64,000 nt of DNA, taken from Lachnospiraceae bacterium P6A3 (lineage in GTDB: Bacteria > Bacillota > Clostridia > Lachnospirales > Lachnospiraceae). Of this stretch, positions 26,017-36,091 are shown piece after piece. Both the position numbers and the translations under genes were made by a program. The notes under the pieces are model-generated. The model was not told the DNA's origin. It worked only from the letters and a program-made list of their open reading frames with translations, and searched no databases. The stretch covers positions 124,001 through 188,000 of the forward strand of contig JNKP01000006.1 in the NCBI GenBank assembly GCA_000702085.1. The letters run 5' to 3'. Position 1 is the stretch's first letter. Each line of letters opens with the position of its first letter.

Positions 26017-28604
26017 ATATAATGGCCAGGCTCACTCTCAGGCATCTGAGGGAAAATATGAAACGTACCGTGGTCACGATTCTCGGCATAGTCATGGCAA
26101 CATCTCTGATAACCGCCATGCTTCTGGGAGCGTTTTCTGCGATTGATTTTTTCGGAGATGTAGAAATTCACATGAATGGTAATGTTCATGCGGCATGTTA
26201 CAAAGTGACCGAAGAGCAGTTTAAAGCATTAAAAGAAGATCCCCGCATTGAGTCGGTGGGACTTATGGACACTGATTCTGTTATAAGTGCCGTCAGGCTA
26301 AGCTGTGAAGGAGAGGACAGATTCAGAATAGGAAATATTGTACATGGTGATACCTCTTTTTTAACCGCTAAAGTCACGGATGAATATGAAGGTACACTTC
26401 CTGCATCATCATCTGAAGTTGCAGTGGAACGGAAATTTCTGGATGACAACGGACTTGATCTGTCAGTCGGCGATACCATTACCTTTGAAGAGGGAAACAG
26501 ATACTCTATAGATGCGGACGGCAATGTTACTTACTGGGCCGGAAATTACCGTTCCGAAGAGTCATTTGAAACGATTGATACCGTAACCTGCACCATTACC
26601 GCTGTTTTGAACGGAAATTATCCGACAAGAGGATACGATATTTTACGAGGCCTTGATGAAGGCTATTTCCCCGAACAGGATAATACAATGATCACGTTTA
26701 CTCTTAAAAAATGTGATCATACTGCGAACAGCCAGATCAATGACATAGTAAGTTTATACGGCATCGAACATATCAGTAAGAATAGTGAATTGTTAGTAAC
26801 ACGTTTTTCTTTTGAAAAAGGAATGGGCGGATTCGCTTCTTTCTTTTCAATGATGCTGGTAGGACTGACCATAGTGGTTTCCACCTCGGTTATCCTGATA
26901 GTTAATTCATTCGGAATGTCACTGGCCGAGAGAATGAGATATCTGGGAATGCTTGCAAGCGTCGGTGCAACGGGAAAGCAGAAGAGGTTTTCGGTCTATT
27001 TTGAAGGACTTGTGCTCGGAGTTATCGGAATTCCCCTTGGAATACTTGCAGGTATTTTAGGAACCAAGATCACGCTCCTTGTGCTGGGATCCAAAATGCT
27101 TGAATCCGGAATGGTAAACGGCGGGGATAAAATGACCGGGGGAATCCCTGTGGTCTATTCTCCCGCAGTATTTCTGGCAGTGGTCGTTATTTCGGGACTT
27201 ACCATTCTGATCTCGCTCCTTGCTCCTTCAGTAAAGGCATCAAGGGTAATGCCGATAGATGCATTGAGAGAGACTAATACCGTGAAACTTAAAGCCAGAA
27301 GTCTCAGAACAAATCCTATTGTTCGTAAGATTCTCGGATATGAAGGAGAACTTGCTCTCAAGAATATCAAAAGAAACGGATTTAAATCCAAGGTTATTTC
27401 TTTTTCCATAACCGTATCGGTCATACTGTTTCTTACCATAGATTATTTCTGCGAAAGCGTGGATAAGGTGAATAAATATGATTACGATGCACCTTATCAG
27501 GTAAGTGCTTCCTGCTATTATGACCAAAAGGATATGCTGAAAGAAGACCTTGCGGGGATTGACGGAATTAAAGATATGTATATCTGTGATTTCGTAGCTT
27601 ACAAATTTAAACCCGGGGTCAGAGCTGACGGAGAAGTAGAAGAAATCGTACTTGCCAATGCGTCCATAACGAATCCTTCTTTCAGAACGGATGATTACAA
27701 AGGGCTTGACATAAATTCCATGGCAGTTTTGGCAATCGAAGACGATGATTTCAGAGAGATCCTTTCACGAAACGGATTGCCGGAAGACAAGTATTTCGGT
27801 GAGGTCTTAAGAGGACTTATGATCAATTCGTATTTCCATAAATCCTCTGACAAACCTATCTTTAATGAGAGTATCATCGGACAGTCCCTTTACTACGATG
27901 AGGCTATGGGAAATCCTCCCGCAGTGGAAGTCGGTGATCTTATCCCCTATGAGGGCGGAAGTTATGCTTACGAGCTTTTACCCAAAGAGAGTATTGTACT
28001 TATCGTACCGGAATCAATGTATTATAAGAGTGCTGTAATGGTACTTCCGGATGAGAGACTTGTTGCGTCATTTGGCATAGAAACGGATAATGCGGAAGCA
28101 GTTGAACAGGCTATAGAGGATCTGTTTGCAGAAGGTAAGTATGAGTACTATTACAGCTCAGATCTTACCCAGACTCTTGTTATCATGAATACGGTCACTT
28201 TGATACTCAAGGTCAGCATGTACGGATTTACCACTCTTCTGACGCTTGTTGCCGTAGCCAATATCATCAACACGATCTCAACCGGAATACTCCTTCGGAG
28301 AAAAGAATTCGCAATGTACAGATCCGTCGGAATGGATGCGCACGGTTTTAAGAAGATGATCAGACTGGAGACATTTTTGTACGGTATTAAGGCAGTTCTT
28401 TTCGGAATTCCGATATCGATACTCCTGAGCTATATTATGTACAGCAGAATGAGGGGCAATCTGTTCGCATTCGTTCCCAATTACAGGATGTATCCGGTCG
28501 TGATAGCCGCAGTCTTCGGAGTCATCGGCTTAAGCATGCTGATGAGCATGAATAAGATCAAAAACGACGAGATAATAGATGTATTAAAAGAGGATATCTG
28601 CTGA
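26013..28604 (+). CDS. FtsX-type ABC permease
   Basis: 863-residue membrane protein with an FtsX-like organisation: an N-terminal helix (about 15-45), a large extracytoplasmic domain (about 50-270), three helices near 275-420, then a second extracytoplasmic part and three more helices (about 720-855) with ARRKEFAMYRSVGMD-like text (LLRRKEFAMYRSVGMD). The doubled FtsX domain and size fit BceB/MacB-like exporters with eight to ten helices. It is translated from an overlap with the ATPase gene. The substrate is not readable; antimicrobial peptide resistance is inferred from the two-component context. Confidence 0.88.
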   Translation: MNIMARLTLRHLRENMKRTVVTILGIVMATSLITAMLLGAFSAIDFFGDVEIHMNGNVHAACYKVTEEQFKALKEDPRIESVGLMDTDSVISAVRLSCEGEDRFRIGNIVHGDTSFLTAKVTDEYEGTLPASSSEVAVERKFLDDNGLDLSVGDTITFEEGNRYSIDADGNVTYWAGNYRSEESFETIDTVTCTITAVLNGNYPTRGYDILRGLDEGYFPEQDNTMITFTLKKCDHTANSQINDIVSLYGIEHISKNSELLVTRFSFEKGMGGFASFFSMMLVGLTIVVSTSVILIVNSFGMSLAERMRYLGMLASVGATGKQKRFSVYFEGLVLGVIGIPLGILAGILGTKITLLVLGSKMLESGMVNGGDKMTGGIPVVYSPAVFLAVVVISGLTILISLLAPSVKASRVMPIDALRETNTVKLKARSLRTNPIVRKILGYEGELALKNIKRNGFKSKVISFSITVSVILFLTIDYFCESVDKVNKYDYDAPYQVSASCYYDQKDMLKEDLAGIDGIKDMYICDFVAYKFKPGVRADGEVEEIVLANASITNPSFRTDDYKGLDINSMAVLAIEDDDFREILSRNGLPEDKYFGEVLRGLMINSYFHKSSDKPIFNESIIGQSLYYDEAMGNPPAVEVGDLIPYEGGSYAYELLPKESIVLIVPESMYYKSAVMVLPDERLVASFGIETDNAEAVEQAIEDLFAEGKYEYYYSSDLTQTLVIMNTVTLILKVSMYGFTTLLTLVAVANIINTISTGILLRRKEFAMYRSVGMDAHGFKKMIRLETFLYGIKAVLFGIPISILLSYIMYSRMRGNLFAFVPNYRMYPVVIAAVFGVIGLSMLMSMNKIKNDEIIDVLKEDIC

Positions 28605-28610
28605 TTTCAG

Positions 28611-28638
28611 GTCCCGGACTCTGTGTCCGGGACTTTTT
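28611..28638 (+). terminator. Terminator of the ABC operon
   Basis: Stem GTCCCGGAC / GTCCGGGAC with loop TCTGT followed by TTTTT, 7 bases after the permease stop. Confidence 0.9.
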
Positions 28639-28685
28639 AGGCTAAAAAACCCCTAAAACCGCCCAAATACACCGTTTTGTCACAA

Positions 28686-28713
28686 TTGTCTGTTGTATAG
28701 AATGTGTTATAAT
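28686..28713 (+). promoter_or_regulatory. Sigma-A promoter of the signalling operon
   Basis: -35 TTGTCT (28686-28691), 16-base spacer, perfect -10 TATAAT (28708-28713). It would start transcription near 28720, giving a leader of about 175 bases. Confidence 0.65.
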
Positions 28714-28719
28714 CAAATG

Positions 28720-28882
28720 TAGTATGCACTGTACGGTTTTTTGAGGCGGGAAGCTGGGAATGTGTACCATAGTATCGAAATTTCATACGGTTTTCTGTTT
28801 TAAGCCGAATAGACAGATATCTAAGTGTGTCCGGGGCGGATTTTTGCTGTTTTAGCAGGAATTTCGTCCGGGCATTTTTTGT
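28720..28882 (+). ncRNA. Leader with terminator-like hairpin before HD-GYP gene
   Basis: The leader holds an imperfect 14-pair hairpin: 5' arm GGGCGGATTTTTGCT (28834-28848), loop GTTTT, 3' arm 28854-28869. It is followed by T6 (28875-28880) just before the ribosome site. This looks like an attenuator. The upstream part (28720-28830) has no core I recognise, including the c-di-GMP classes one might expect before an HD-GYP gene. The conditional role is inference. Confidence 0.45.
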
Positions 28883-28897
28883 ATGTACGGAGGAATG

Positions 28898-31030
28898 ATG
28901 AGAATCAATAAGCTGAGAATCGAAAAAAACAGCATTTATAGATTTGTGGCTATCATTGGCGGAATAACGGTCAACGTGCTTATGGCATATCTGACCGATC
29001 TGTCGGGTATACCGCTTTATCTGGATTGTGCAGGAAGCATATTTGTTGCCGCACTTGCCGGTATGTTACCCGGACTTATAACGGCTGTCCTGACTAATGT
29101 ATTCAGTTCATTGTTCAACAATTTTTCCATATACTATACCGTTATCGGTGTAATCATTGCCATTGGCACGTCGCATTTTATAAAGCATGAATTTCACAAG
29201 AAGAAAGCTAATTTTATCTGGTATATACTGTCCATAGCCGGTGTTGCAGGCGTTCTTGGCACCATCTTCCAGTGGCTTCTTCTCGGAGGTCCCCAGTTCA
29301 GGGATGTGGCAAACGCGGCCTCCACGCTTTCGGAGGGTGAAGGCTTTTCTTATTTTCTGTTTTCGCTGATCATAAATACAGGTCTTAATCTGGTCGATAA
29401 GGCAGCTTCCGTTGCTCTTGCGATGCTGGCATTGTGGTTTATTCCGGAAGAGATAAAGATCGGGATCGCCAACAGCAAGTGGAGACAGAAGCCGCTTTCC
29501 AAAACTGAGTGTAAAGATATTCGCGTCAGGATGGAGAAAGACGAATCGTCTTTGCGGATAAGACTTACCTATATGCTCCTTCTTACTGCATTCTCACTTA
29601 CGATAGGGCTCAGCATAATAAACATATCCCAGTATTTTAGTGACAAGAAAGAAGAATACAAAGAAAATGCGATGAATGCCTCGGCATTTGCAGCATCCGT
29701 AGTAGATCCCGAAAAGGTGGATTCTTTCCTGACGGGCGGAGAGAATACACCGGGGTATTACGATACCAAAGAAGAGTTTTCCAGGATCAGGGACAGCATA
29801 CCCGGAGTTAAATACCTGTATCTGATCAAGATCAGGCAGGATGGGTGTGTTTTCATTATCGATCTGGATGCCGGAGATGATCCTGCATATGAAAACGGAG
29901 AACTGGTTGAATTCGAAGAAGCATTTGTCCCTTATCTGCCTCAGCTTTTTGCGGGTGAAGCAATCAATCCCATTGAATCAAATGACAGATTCGGATGGGT
30001 CATTTCATCATACACTCCCGTAAGAAATTCTGACGGAGTAACGGTAGGATATGTTGGTGCCGATGCATCATTGTCATATGCTTCCGAATATGTCGGAAAA
30101 TATGCGCTTAAAACCATACTTGTTTTCTCGGGATTTTTCTCGCTTATACTCGGTTACGGCCTGTGGGTATCCGAATATCACATGATATATCCCATAGGAA
30201 GTATGGCCAAGGCAATCAGTGATTTTACAATCGGTGAATCTGATCAGAAAGCTCTCGATGAAAAGGTCAGAAAACTCCGATCGCTTGACATACAAACGAA
30301 CAATGAAATAGAAAAGCTGTACAACTCACTTTGCAAGATGGCATCCGAAACTACGGAACAGATGCGAAGCGTCAGGTATCTTGCAGAAAGCTCTGACAGG
30401 ATGCAAAACGGGCTGATCATTACCATGGCGGACCTTGTAGAAAACAGGGATTCCGATACCGGAGCTCATATCGCCAAAACAGCGGAGTATGTAAAGATCA
30501 TCTCCGAGTCACTTAAAAAGAAAGGGTATTATTCCGAGAAGCTTACGCCTAAATTCATGTCGGATATAGTCAAGTCTGCGCCGCTTCATGACGTAGGCAA
30601 GATCAGCATATCCGACAATGTTTTGAACAAGCCGGGAAAACTCACCGATGAAGAGTATGAGATCATGAAAACTCATACTATATATGGCAAGGAAATAATC
30701 GAAAAGGTTATAAACACAGTAAACGGTGAAAACTATCTCAAGGAAGCAAGGAATATGGCGGCATATCACCATGAACGCTGGGACGGAAAAGGATATCCCG
30801 AGAAGCTTCACGGTCAGGTTATACCTTTGGCTGCACGTATCATGGCCGTAGCCGATGTTTTTGATGCACTTACTTCGCCCAGAATATATAAGCCTGCATT
30901 CTCTATTGAAAAGGCACTGGAAATCATAAACGATGGTTCGGGTAAGATGTTTGACCCCAAAGTCGTTGAAGCGTTTATGGATGCTTTGCCCGAGATCAAG
31001 GTTGTTCTTAAGAAGTATCAGGAAAGTTAA
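28898..31030 (+). CDS. Membrane HD-GYP domain phosphodiesterase
   Basis: About 710 residues. The N-terminus has five or six membrane helices (about 12-185), reminiscent of ECF/MASE-like sensors. Another helix (about 225-250), an extracytoplasmic sensor region (about 255-400), a further helix and a HAMP-like linker follow. The C-terminal HD-GYP domain (about 500-700) keeps its metal ligands: HIAKTAEYV, HDVGKISI, MKTHTIYG and YHHERWDGKGYP. It should hydrolyse cyclic di-GMP. ATG 28898 is preceded by GGAGG; ATGs at 28883 and 28895 are alternatives. First gene of a four-gene operon with 8-25 base gaps. Confidence 0.88.
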   Translation: MRINKLRIEKNSIYRFVAIIGGITVNVLMAYLTDLSGIPLYLDCAGSIFVAALAGMLPGLITAVLTNVFSSLFNNFSIYYTVIGVIIAIGTSHFIKHEFHKKKANFIWYILSIAGVAGVLGTIFQWLLLGGPQFRDVANAASTLSEGEGFSYFLFSLIINTGLNLVDKAASVALAMLALWFIPEEIKIGIANSKWRQKPLSKTECKDIRVRMEKDESSLRIRLTYMLLLTAFSLTIGLSIINISQYFSDKKEEYKENAMNASAFAASVVDPEKVDSFLTGGENTPGYYDTKEEFSRIRDSIPGVKYLYLIKIRQDGCVFIIDLDAGDDPAYENGELVEFEEAFVPYLPQLFAGEAINPIESNDRFGWVISSYTPVRNSDGVTVGYVGADASLSYASEYVGKYALKTILVFSGFFSLILGYGLWVSEYHMIYPIGSMAKAISDFTIGESDQKALDEKVRKLRSLDIQTNNEIEKLYNSLCKMASETTEQMRSVRYLAESSDRMQNGLIITMADLVENRDSDTGAHIAKTAEYVKIISESLKKKGYYSEKLTPKFMSDIVKSAPLHDVGKISISDNVLNKPGKLTDEEYEIMKTHTIYGKEIIEKVINTVNGENYLKEARNMAAYHHERWDGKGYPEKLHGQVIPLAARIMAVADVFDALTSPRIYKPAFSIEKALEIINDGSGKMFDPKVVEAFMDALPEIKVVLKKYQES

Positions 31031-31045
31031 CGGAGGATATCGTTA

Positions 31046-34000
31046 ATGATCGTAATAAACAGAAAAACCGGAAGAAGAATTGCCTCGGCACTTGCGGGAG
31101 CTTTTCTTTCCGCTTGTATTTTATATGTACCGGTATGCGCGGGAAATATACATGCGCCGGAATCCGTGTCTGCGGAAATGACGGAGAGCCGTATAGGTGG
31201 AGGATATTCCGCATCGGGTCAGCTGGACGGTGCGGGATACACCGCGAAATTATATGATGCGACTAACGGTCTGCCTACCTCCGATGCGAATTGCATTCTC
31301 GGAACAAGCGACGGTTATGTATGGATCGGCGGATACAGCGGAATAATCAGATATGACGGTCTGAATTTCGAAAGGCTTGATTCATCGGATGGTCTTACAA
31401 GCGGAAGATCCATATTTGAGGATTCGAAAGGCAGAGTATGGGTTGGGACAAATGACAATGGTGTCGTATTAATCGATAATAATATTCATACCCATTATAC
31501 CTATAAGGACGGTCTGCCTTCATCCTCAATAAGGTGTTTTGCCGAAGATACTGCCGGTAATATCTTTATAGGAACTACGGCAGGATTGACGTATGTAGAT
31601 AAAAACGGGTCGCTAAGGATCGTCGACGACGAAAGAATCAATAACGAGATAGTATCTACGCTTTCAGCAACTCCTTCGGGCCACATTTACGGTGTCACCA
31701 AAAACGGTCATGTGTTTATGATCGAATCCGAATCTGTGAAGTATTTTTACGGAAGTCATGACCTGGGTGATGAAACGATCACCGCTTTGTTTGCGGATCC
31801 GGAAAATGAGGGATTTGTTTATCTGGGAACCGCTGAAGGAACCGTATGTTACGGAAAGTTCGGCGATCTTCTGGAACGAATGAAGAAAACGAATGTATCC
31901 TTCGATAAAGGAATTGTAAGCTTTACCTACGCATGCGAAAGGATATGGGTTGCCACAAATTCATCCGCGGGATATCTGGATGTAGAGAAAAAGTTTCATG
32001 AACTGAGAAATATCCCGATGCATAATGCCATTGAAATGATCGCTTCGGATTATCAGGGAAATCTTTGGCTTGCATCTTCCAGACAGGGTGTAATGAAGAT
32101 TGTTACAAACAACTTCATCGATCTGTATGAACTGGCCGGAATTGAAGAGGAAGTAGTTAATACAACATGCTATTACAAAAATAATCTTTTTGTGGGAACG
32201 GATTCCGGACTTCATGTAATAAACAGCTATTATCAGGCTGTAAGAAAGGATATTTCGGATTATTTCGGAACGGCGAGAATACGATGCATAATCGAAGGAA
32301 CCGAGGATGATCTATGGATATGTACTTATTCTGCGGGAATGGGTATTGTCCATATGGATTCATCGGGCAAATTCACATCCATTACCGAAGGAGACGGCCT
32401 GCCCGATAATTCGGTAAGATGCGCCGTTGTCGCCGATGACGGATCAATACTGGTCGGAACAAACGGCGGACTTGCAGTTATAAAAAATGAAAAGGTTGTT
32501 AAAACAGTTACTGCGGACGACGGTATTGAAAACACGATCTTTCTTACGGTTGAATCCGATTCCGAGGGTAACATCTATGCCGGAACGGACGGAGACGGAA
32601 TCTATGTCATTAACGGCGATGAAGTAAAGCATATCGGAAGAGACGACGGATTATCAAGTGATGTTATCCTGAGAATCAAAAGAGATAATTCCAGAGGCGT
32701 ATTGTGGATAATCACTTCCAATTCCATTCAGTTTTTGTGGAATGATTCGATACATACCGTTAACTCATTCCCCTATAGCAACAACTTTGATATGTTCTTT
32801 GATAAATACGATGATATATGGGTGCTTTCTTCCTACGGAATATTTTCCGTGAAAGCAAGCGACATGATCAACGATGCCATATCGGATTATAAGCTTTATA
32901 CAACCGCAAACGGACTTACCAGTGTGCCCACAAGTAATTCCTTCAGCTGCCTGGATGAATTCGGAAATCTGTACATATCCGGAAGAACCGGAGTAAACAA
33001 AGTAAATATCAATCACTTCTTTGAGTCCGTATCATATCTGAGAATGGGCGTACGTTCCATTTTTGTGGGAGATGAGGAACTTATGCCGGATGCGGACGGA
33101 GTATATACGATTCCGTCAACAAATGCCCGCATCACAATTGTACCTGCGGTTCTTGATTACACCATGACCAATCCCATGATCAGGGTATATCTGGAGGGGG
33201 CTGAGGATAAAGGAATCACCGTTGCAAGAAGCGGCCTTGGTTCGCTTGAATATACCGGATTAAAATACGGAAATTATACTCTTCACATACAGGTTCTTGA
33301 CGGAGTTACCGGAAATGCTATTGAAGAAACCACATATTCGATAGTCAAGCAGCCCAGACTCTCCGAACTTCTCGGTATGAGAATACTGCTCATTGCAATA
33401 GTAGGACTGATCTGCGGACTGATAGTGTGGAGGATAATGTCCGGAACCATTATCAGAAGACAGTATAAAGAAATCCAGATTGCAAGAGATGAGGCAGAGC
33501 GTGCCAACTCAGCCAAGTCAAGATTCCTGGCAAATATGTCCCATGAGATCAGAACTCCCATCAATACCATAATGGGAATGGATGAAATGATTCTCAGGGA
33601 AGATCCGGCCGATGTACCCAAACCTTACTTTATGTCGGTAATAAATTATGCTCTTGATATAAGAGATGCATCGGAATCACTTCTTGGTCTGGTTAACGAT
33701 CTGCTCGATATGTCTAAGATAGAATCGGGCAAAATGAATGTTATCGTAAAAGAATATGATACTGCGGAAATGTTCAGATCTCTTGTTAAGATGACAAGGA
33801 TCAGAAGCAATGAGAAGGATCTGACATTCGATTACGATATCGATGAGAATCTTCCGAAGCATCTGTACGGAGATGAACCTAAAGTAAAGCAGATTATCAT
33901 GAATCTGCTGACAAATGCGGTCAAATATACGGATCTGGGCGGACTTGTGCTGAGCGCAACCGTATTATCCAAAGAAGGAAAAGAAATAAAGATCGCATAT

Positions 34001-35299
34001 TCCGTCAAAGATACCGGAATAGGTATCAAGCCGGAAGATATGGATAATCTCTTCAAGGCTTATGAAAGATTTGACGAAGAGAAGAACAGCGGAATTCAGG
34101 GAACAGGCCTGGGTCTTGATATTTCAAAACGATTCGCTGAGCTTATGGGTGGAACACTTGAGTGTTCCAGTGTATACGGCGAAGGATCGGAATTTACTTT
34201 TACCTGCACGCAGAGATTCGAGGACGAAGAACTTCTCGGAGTATTTGACGAGCATGCGGGTGATGAAACCGGTAAGCCTTATGTTCCTCAGTTTATAGCT
34301 CCCGATGCAAATATTCTGGTGGTTGATGATAACCCCATGAACCTTACGGTTATCAAGGGACTGCTTAAAGCAACCAGAGTATTTGTCACTACTGCGGCCG
34401 GCGGAGAAGAAGCACTTGATAAAGTCAGGGTCGATACTTTTGATGTAGTTCTTCTGGACCATATGATGCCCGGTATGGACGGAATAGAAACCCTTGAGAA
34501 GATACGTGAGCTCAAACCGGATCTTCCCGTATATGCTCTTACCGCAAATGCTATGGCGGGCGGAGCGGAATTTTATATGTCGAAGGGATTTAACGGATAT
34601 CTTGCAAAGCCCATCGACAGCCGTGAACTGGAAAAGGCGATAATGAAGCATCTCCCGGAAGAGATAATGATGAAACCCGGAAGCGAAGATGCCGTTAAGG
34701 ATTTGACCGAACTTCCCGATGATCTTAAGTGGATCAAAGACGTGGAAGGAATCAGCTTCGATGAAGGAGTTAAAGCAGCCGGCGGAATAACATCATATAT
34801 AACTGCGATAAATATGTTCCGCGACACCATCGATGCAAGCTCCAAGGTTATCGAAGATGCATTTGAAGATAAAGACATAAAATTATTTACCGTTAAAGTG
34901 CATGCGCTTAAAACATCGGCCCGTATCATAGGAGCAACCGAGCTCTCAACGCTTTGTGAAAAGCTGGAAGAAGCGGGTAATAAGGGCGACGAAAACTTTA
35001 TAAACGAAAACTGCTCAAAGCTTTTGGAAATGCACAGGTCATTCTTTGATAAATTATCCCGGCTGGGAGAAGGCAAGGAAGAGGAGAAAAAGCCAATTGA
35101 CGAAGATGATCTGAAGGGTGCATATAACGCACTGCGCGAAGTGATTCCCGAGATGGATTATGATTCTGCGGAAATGATAATCGACCAGGTCTTTATATAC
35201 AAGCTGCCCGAAAAGGATGAAGAAGTATTCGGAAAACTGAAGACATATCTTAAGGCACTAAATTGGGATGAAATGGAAAAACTGGTTCAGGATAAATAG
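31046..35299 (+). CDS. Hybrid sensor kinase: beta-propeller, Y_Y_Y, HK, REC, HPt
   Basis: 1417 residues, starting with a signal-type helix (12-32). Outside the membrane lies a long run of Reg_prop propeller repeats (about 65-640; pattern xLPSSSIRCFAED...VGTxxGL), then a Y_Y_Y-like domain (about 690-765) and a membrane helix (about 775-797). Inside: HisKA with His833 in FLANMSHEIRTPINTIMGMD, HATPase ending GTGLGLDISKRFAELMGG, a receiver with Asp1138 in VVLLDHMMPGMDG, and an HPt domain with His1286 in VHALKTSARIIGA. This is a complete internal phosphorelay. Such propeller sensors usually detect glycans in Bacteroidetes; the ligand here is unknown. It lies 15 bases after the HD-GYP gene. Confidence 0.92.
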   Translation: MIVINRKTGRRIASALAGAFLSACILYVPVCAGNIHAPESVSAEMTESRIGGGYSASGQLDGAGYTAKLYDATNGLPTSDANCILGTSDGYVWIGGYSGIIRYDGLNFERLDSSDGLTSGRSIFEDSKGRVWVGTNDNGVVLIDNNIHTHYTYKDGLPSSSIRCFAEDTAGNIFIGTTAGLTYVDKNGSLRIVDDERINNEIVSTLSATPSGHIYGVTKNGHVFMIESESVKYFYGSHDLGDETITALFADPENEGFVYLGTAEGTVCYGKFGDLLERMKKTNVSFDKGIVSFTYACERIWVATNSSAGYLDVEKKFHELRNIPMHNAIEMIASDYQGNLWLASSRQGVMKIVTNNFIDLYELAGIEEEVVNTTCYYKNNLFVGTDSGLHVINSYYQAVRKDISDYFGTARIRCIIEGTEDDLWICTYSAGMGIVHMDSSGKFTSITEGDGLPDNSVRCAVVADDGSILVGTNGGLAVIKNEKVVKTVTADDGIENTIFLTVESDSEGNIYAGTDGDGIYVINGDEVKHIGRDDGLSSDVILRIKRDNSRGVLWIITSNSIQFLWNDSIHTVNSFPYSNNFDMFFDKYDDIWVLSSYGIFSVKASDMINDAISDYKLYTTANGLTSVPTSNSFSCLDEFGNLYISGRTGVNKVNINHFFESVSYLRMGVRSIFVGDEELMPDADGVYTIPSTNARITIVPAVLDYTMTNPMIRVYLEGAEDKGITVARSGLGSLEYTGLKYGNYTLHIQVLDGVTGNAIEETTYSIVKQPRLSELLGMRILLIAIVGLICGLIVWRIMSGTIIRRQYKEIQIARDEAERANSAKSRFLANMSHEIRTPINTIMGMDEMILREDPADVPKPYFMSVINYALDIRDASESLLGLVNDLLDMSKIESGKMNVIVKEYDTAEMFRSLVKMTRIRSNEKDLTFDYDIDENLPKHLYGDEPKVKQIIMNLLTNAVKYTDLGGLVLSATVLSKEGKEIKIAYSVKDTGIGIKPEDMDNLFKAYERFDEEKNSGIQGTGLGLDISKRFAELMGGTLECSSVYGEGSEFTFTCTQRFEDEELLGVFDEHAGDETGKPYVPQFIAPDANILVVDDNPMNLTVIKGLLKATRVFVTTAAGGEEALDKVRVDTFDVVLLDHMMPGMDGIETLEKIRELKPDLPVYALTANAMAGGAEFYMSKGFNGYLAKPIDSRELEKAIMKHLPEEIMMKPGSEDAVKDLTELPDDLKWIKDVEGISFDEGVKAAGGITSYITAINMFRDTIDASSKVIEDAFEDKDIKLFTVKVHALKTSARIIGATELSTLCEKLEEAGNKGDENFINENCSKLLEMHRSFFDKLSRLGEGKEEEKKPIDEDDLKGAYNALREVIPEMDYDSAEMIIDQVFIYKLPEKDEEVFGKLKTYLKALNWDEMEKLVQDK

Positions 35300-35307
35300 G
35301 AGACGAT

Positions 35308-36066
35308 ATGCCGAATAACCGAATAATGATTGCCGGAGAAAAAGAATCTTTTCTCATAAGGGTGCTTATCAAAAAACTGAATGACTCGGGATTTGACGCA
35401 TTTTTCGCTCCATGGAGCGTCAATGATATAAATGCGGGATGGGAGAGCTGCGGACTTATAGCTCTTTATGCCGAAGAAAGAGAACATCCCGGAGAAGACA
35501 CACTTATCTTCCTGAAAGACAAACTGAGTGAAGATTCCAAGATCGTAACAGTTATCGGAGAAAAGCCTGACATTAAATTCATTACCGACAAAGTACCTTC
35601 GGAACTTCTTTACAAAGAATATGTCAGACCGATAGATGCATCGGCATTCATCAAGGATGTGCAGGATGTAATGAAAAAAATGGATGCGGGAGATTTTAAA
35701 AAGAACATCCTTATCGTGGATGACGATCCCAATTACATGGGGCTGGTAAGAGACTGGTTAAAAGGAACTTACAAGGTATCCATGGCCAACTCCGGACTGC
35801 AGGCAATCAAATGGCTCGGTAAAAACAAAGCCGATCTGATCCTTCTCGATCATGAGATGCCCATAACAAGCGGACCGCAGGTGCTGGAAATGCTCAGGAG
35901 CGATCTTGATACGGCATCGATTCCGGTTATGTTTCTCACCGGCAAAAGTGATAAAGAAAGTGTAATGGCGGTGCTGGCGCTGAGACCGGAGGGGTATTTT
36001 CTCAAAACGATAGAAAGAGAAGAACTTCTTGAGCAGCTTAAAGCTTTTTTCATTCGTCATAAATAG
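35308..36066 (+). CDS. Response regulator with pseudo-receiver plus receiver
   Basis: 252 residues with no DNA-binding output. Residues 1-120 look like a degenerate receiver (IMIAGEKESFLIRVLIKKL at the start, no phosphoacceptor aspartate). Residues 128-250 form an intact receiver: ILIVDDDP, phosphoacceptor Asp in LILLDHEMPITSGP, T in MFLTGKSD and the conserved lysine in YFLKTIE. It lies 8 bases after the hybrid kinase, so it is the likely final acceptor of the HPt histidine, passing the signal by protein contact, perhaps to an HD-GYP neighbour. Confidence 0.85.
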   Translation: MPNNRIMIAGEKESFLIRVLIKKLNDSGFDAFFAPWSVNDINAGWESCGLIALYAEEREHPGEDTLIFLKDKLSEDSKIVTVIGEKPDIKFITDKVPSELLYKEYVRPIDASAFIKDVQDVMKKMDAGDFKKNILIVDDDPNYMGLVRDWLKGTYKVSMANSGLQAIKWLGKNKADLILLDHEMPITSGPQVLEMLRSDLDTASIPVMFLTGKSDKESVMAVLALRPEGYFLKTIEREELLEQLKAFFIRHK

Positions 36067-36091
36067 ACAGAATCTGCAGGGATAACGGGAT

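Noticed and set aside
28720-28882. c-di-GMP riboswitch upstream of the HD-GYP gene
   Set aside because: I searched for the class I core (GCAAACC, ACGCAAAGC, GGGTTACC) and class II features and found neither.
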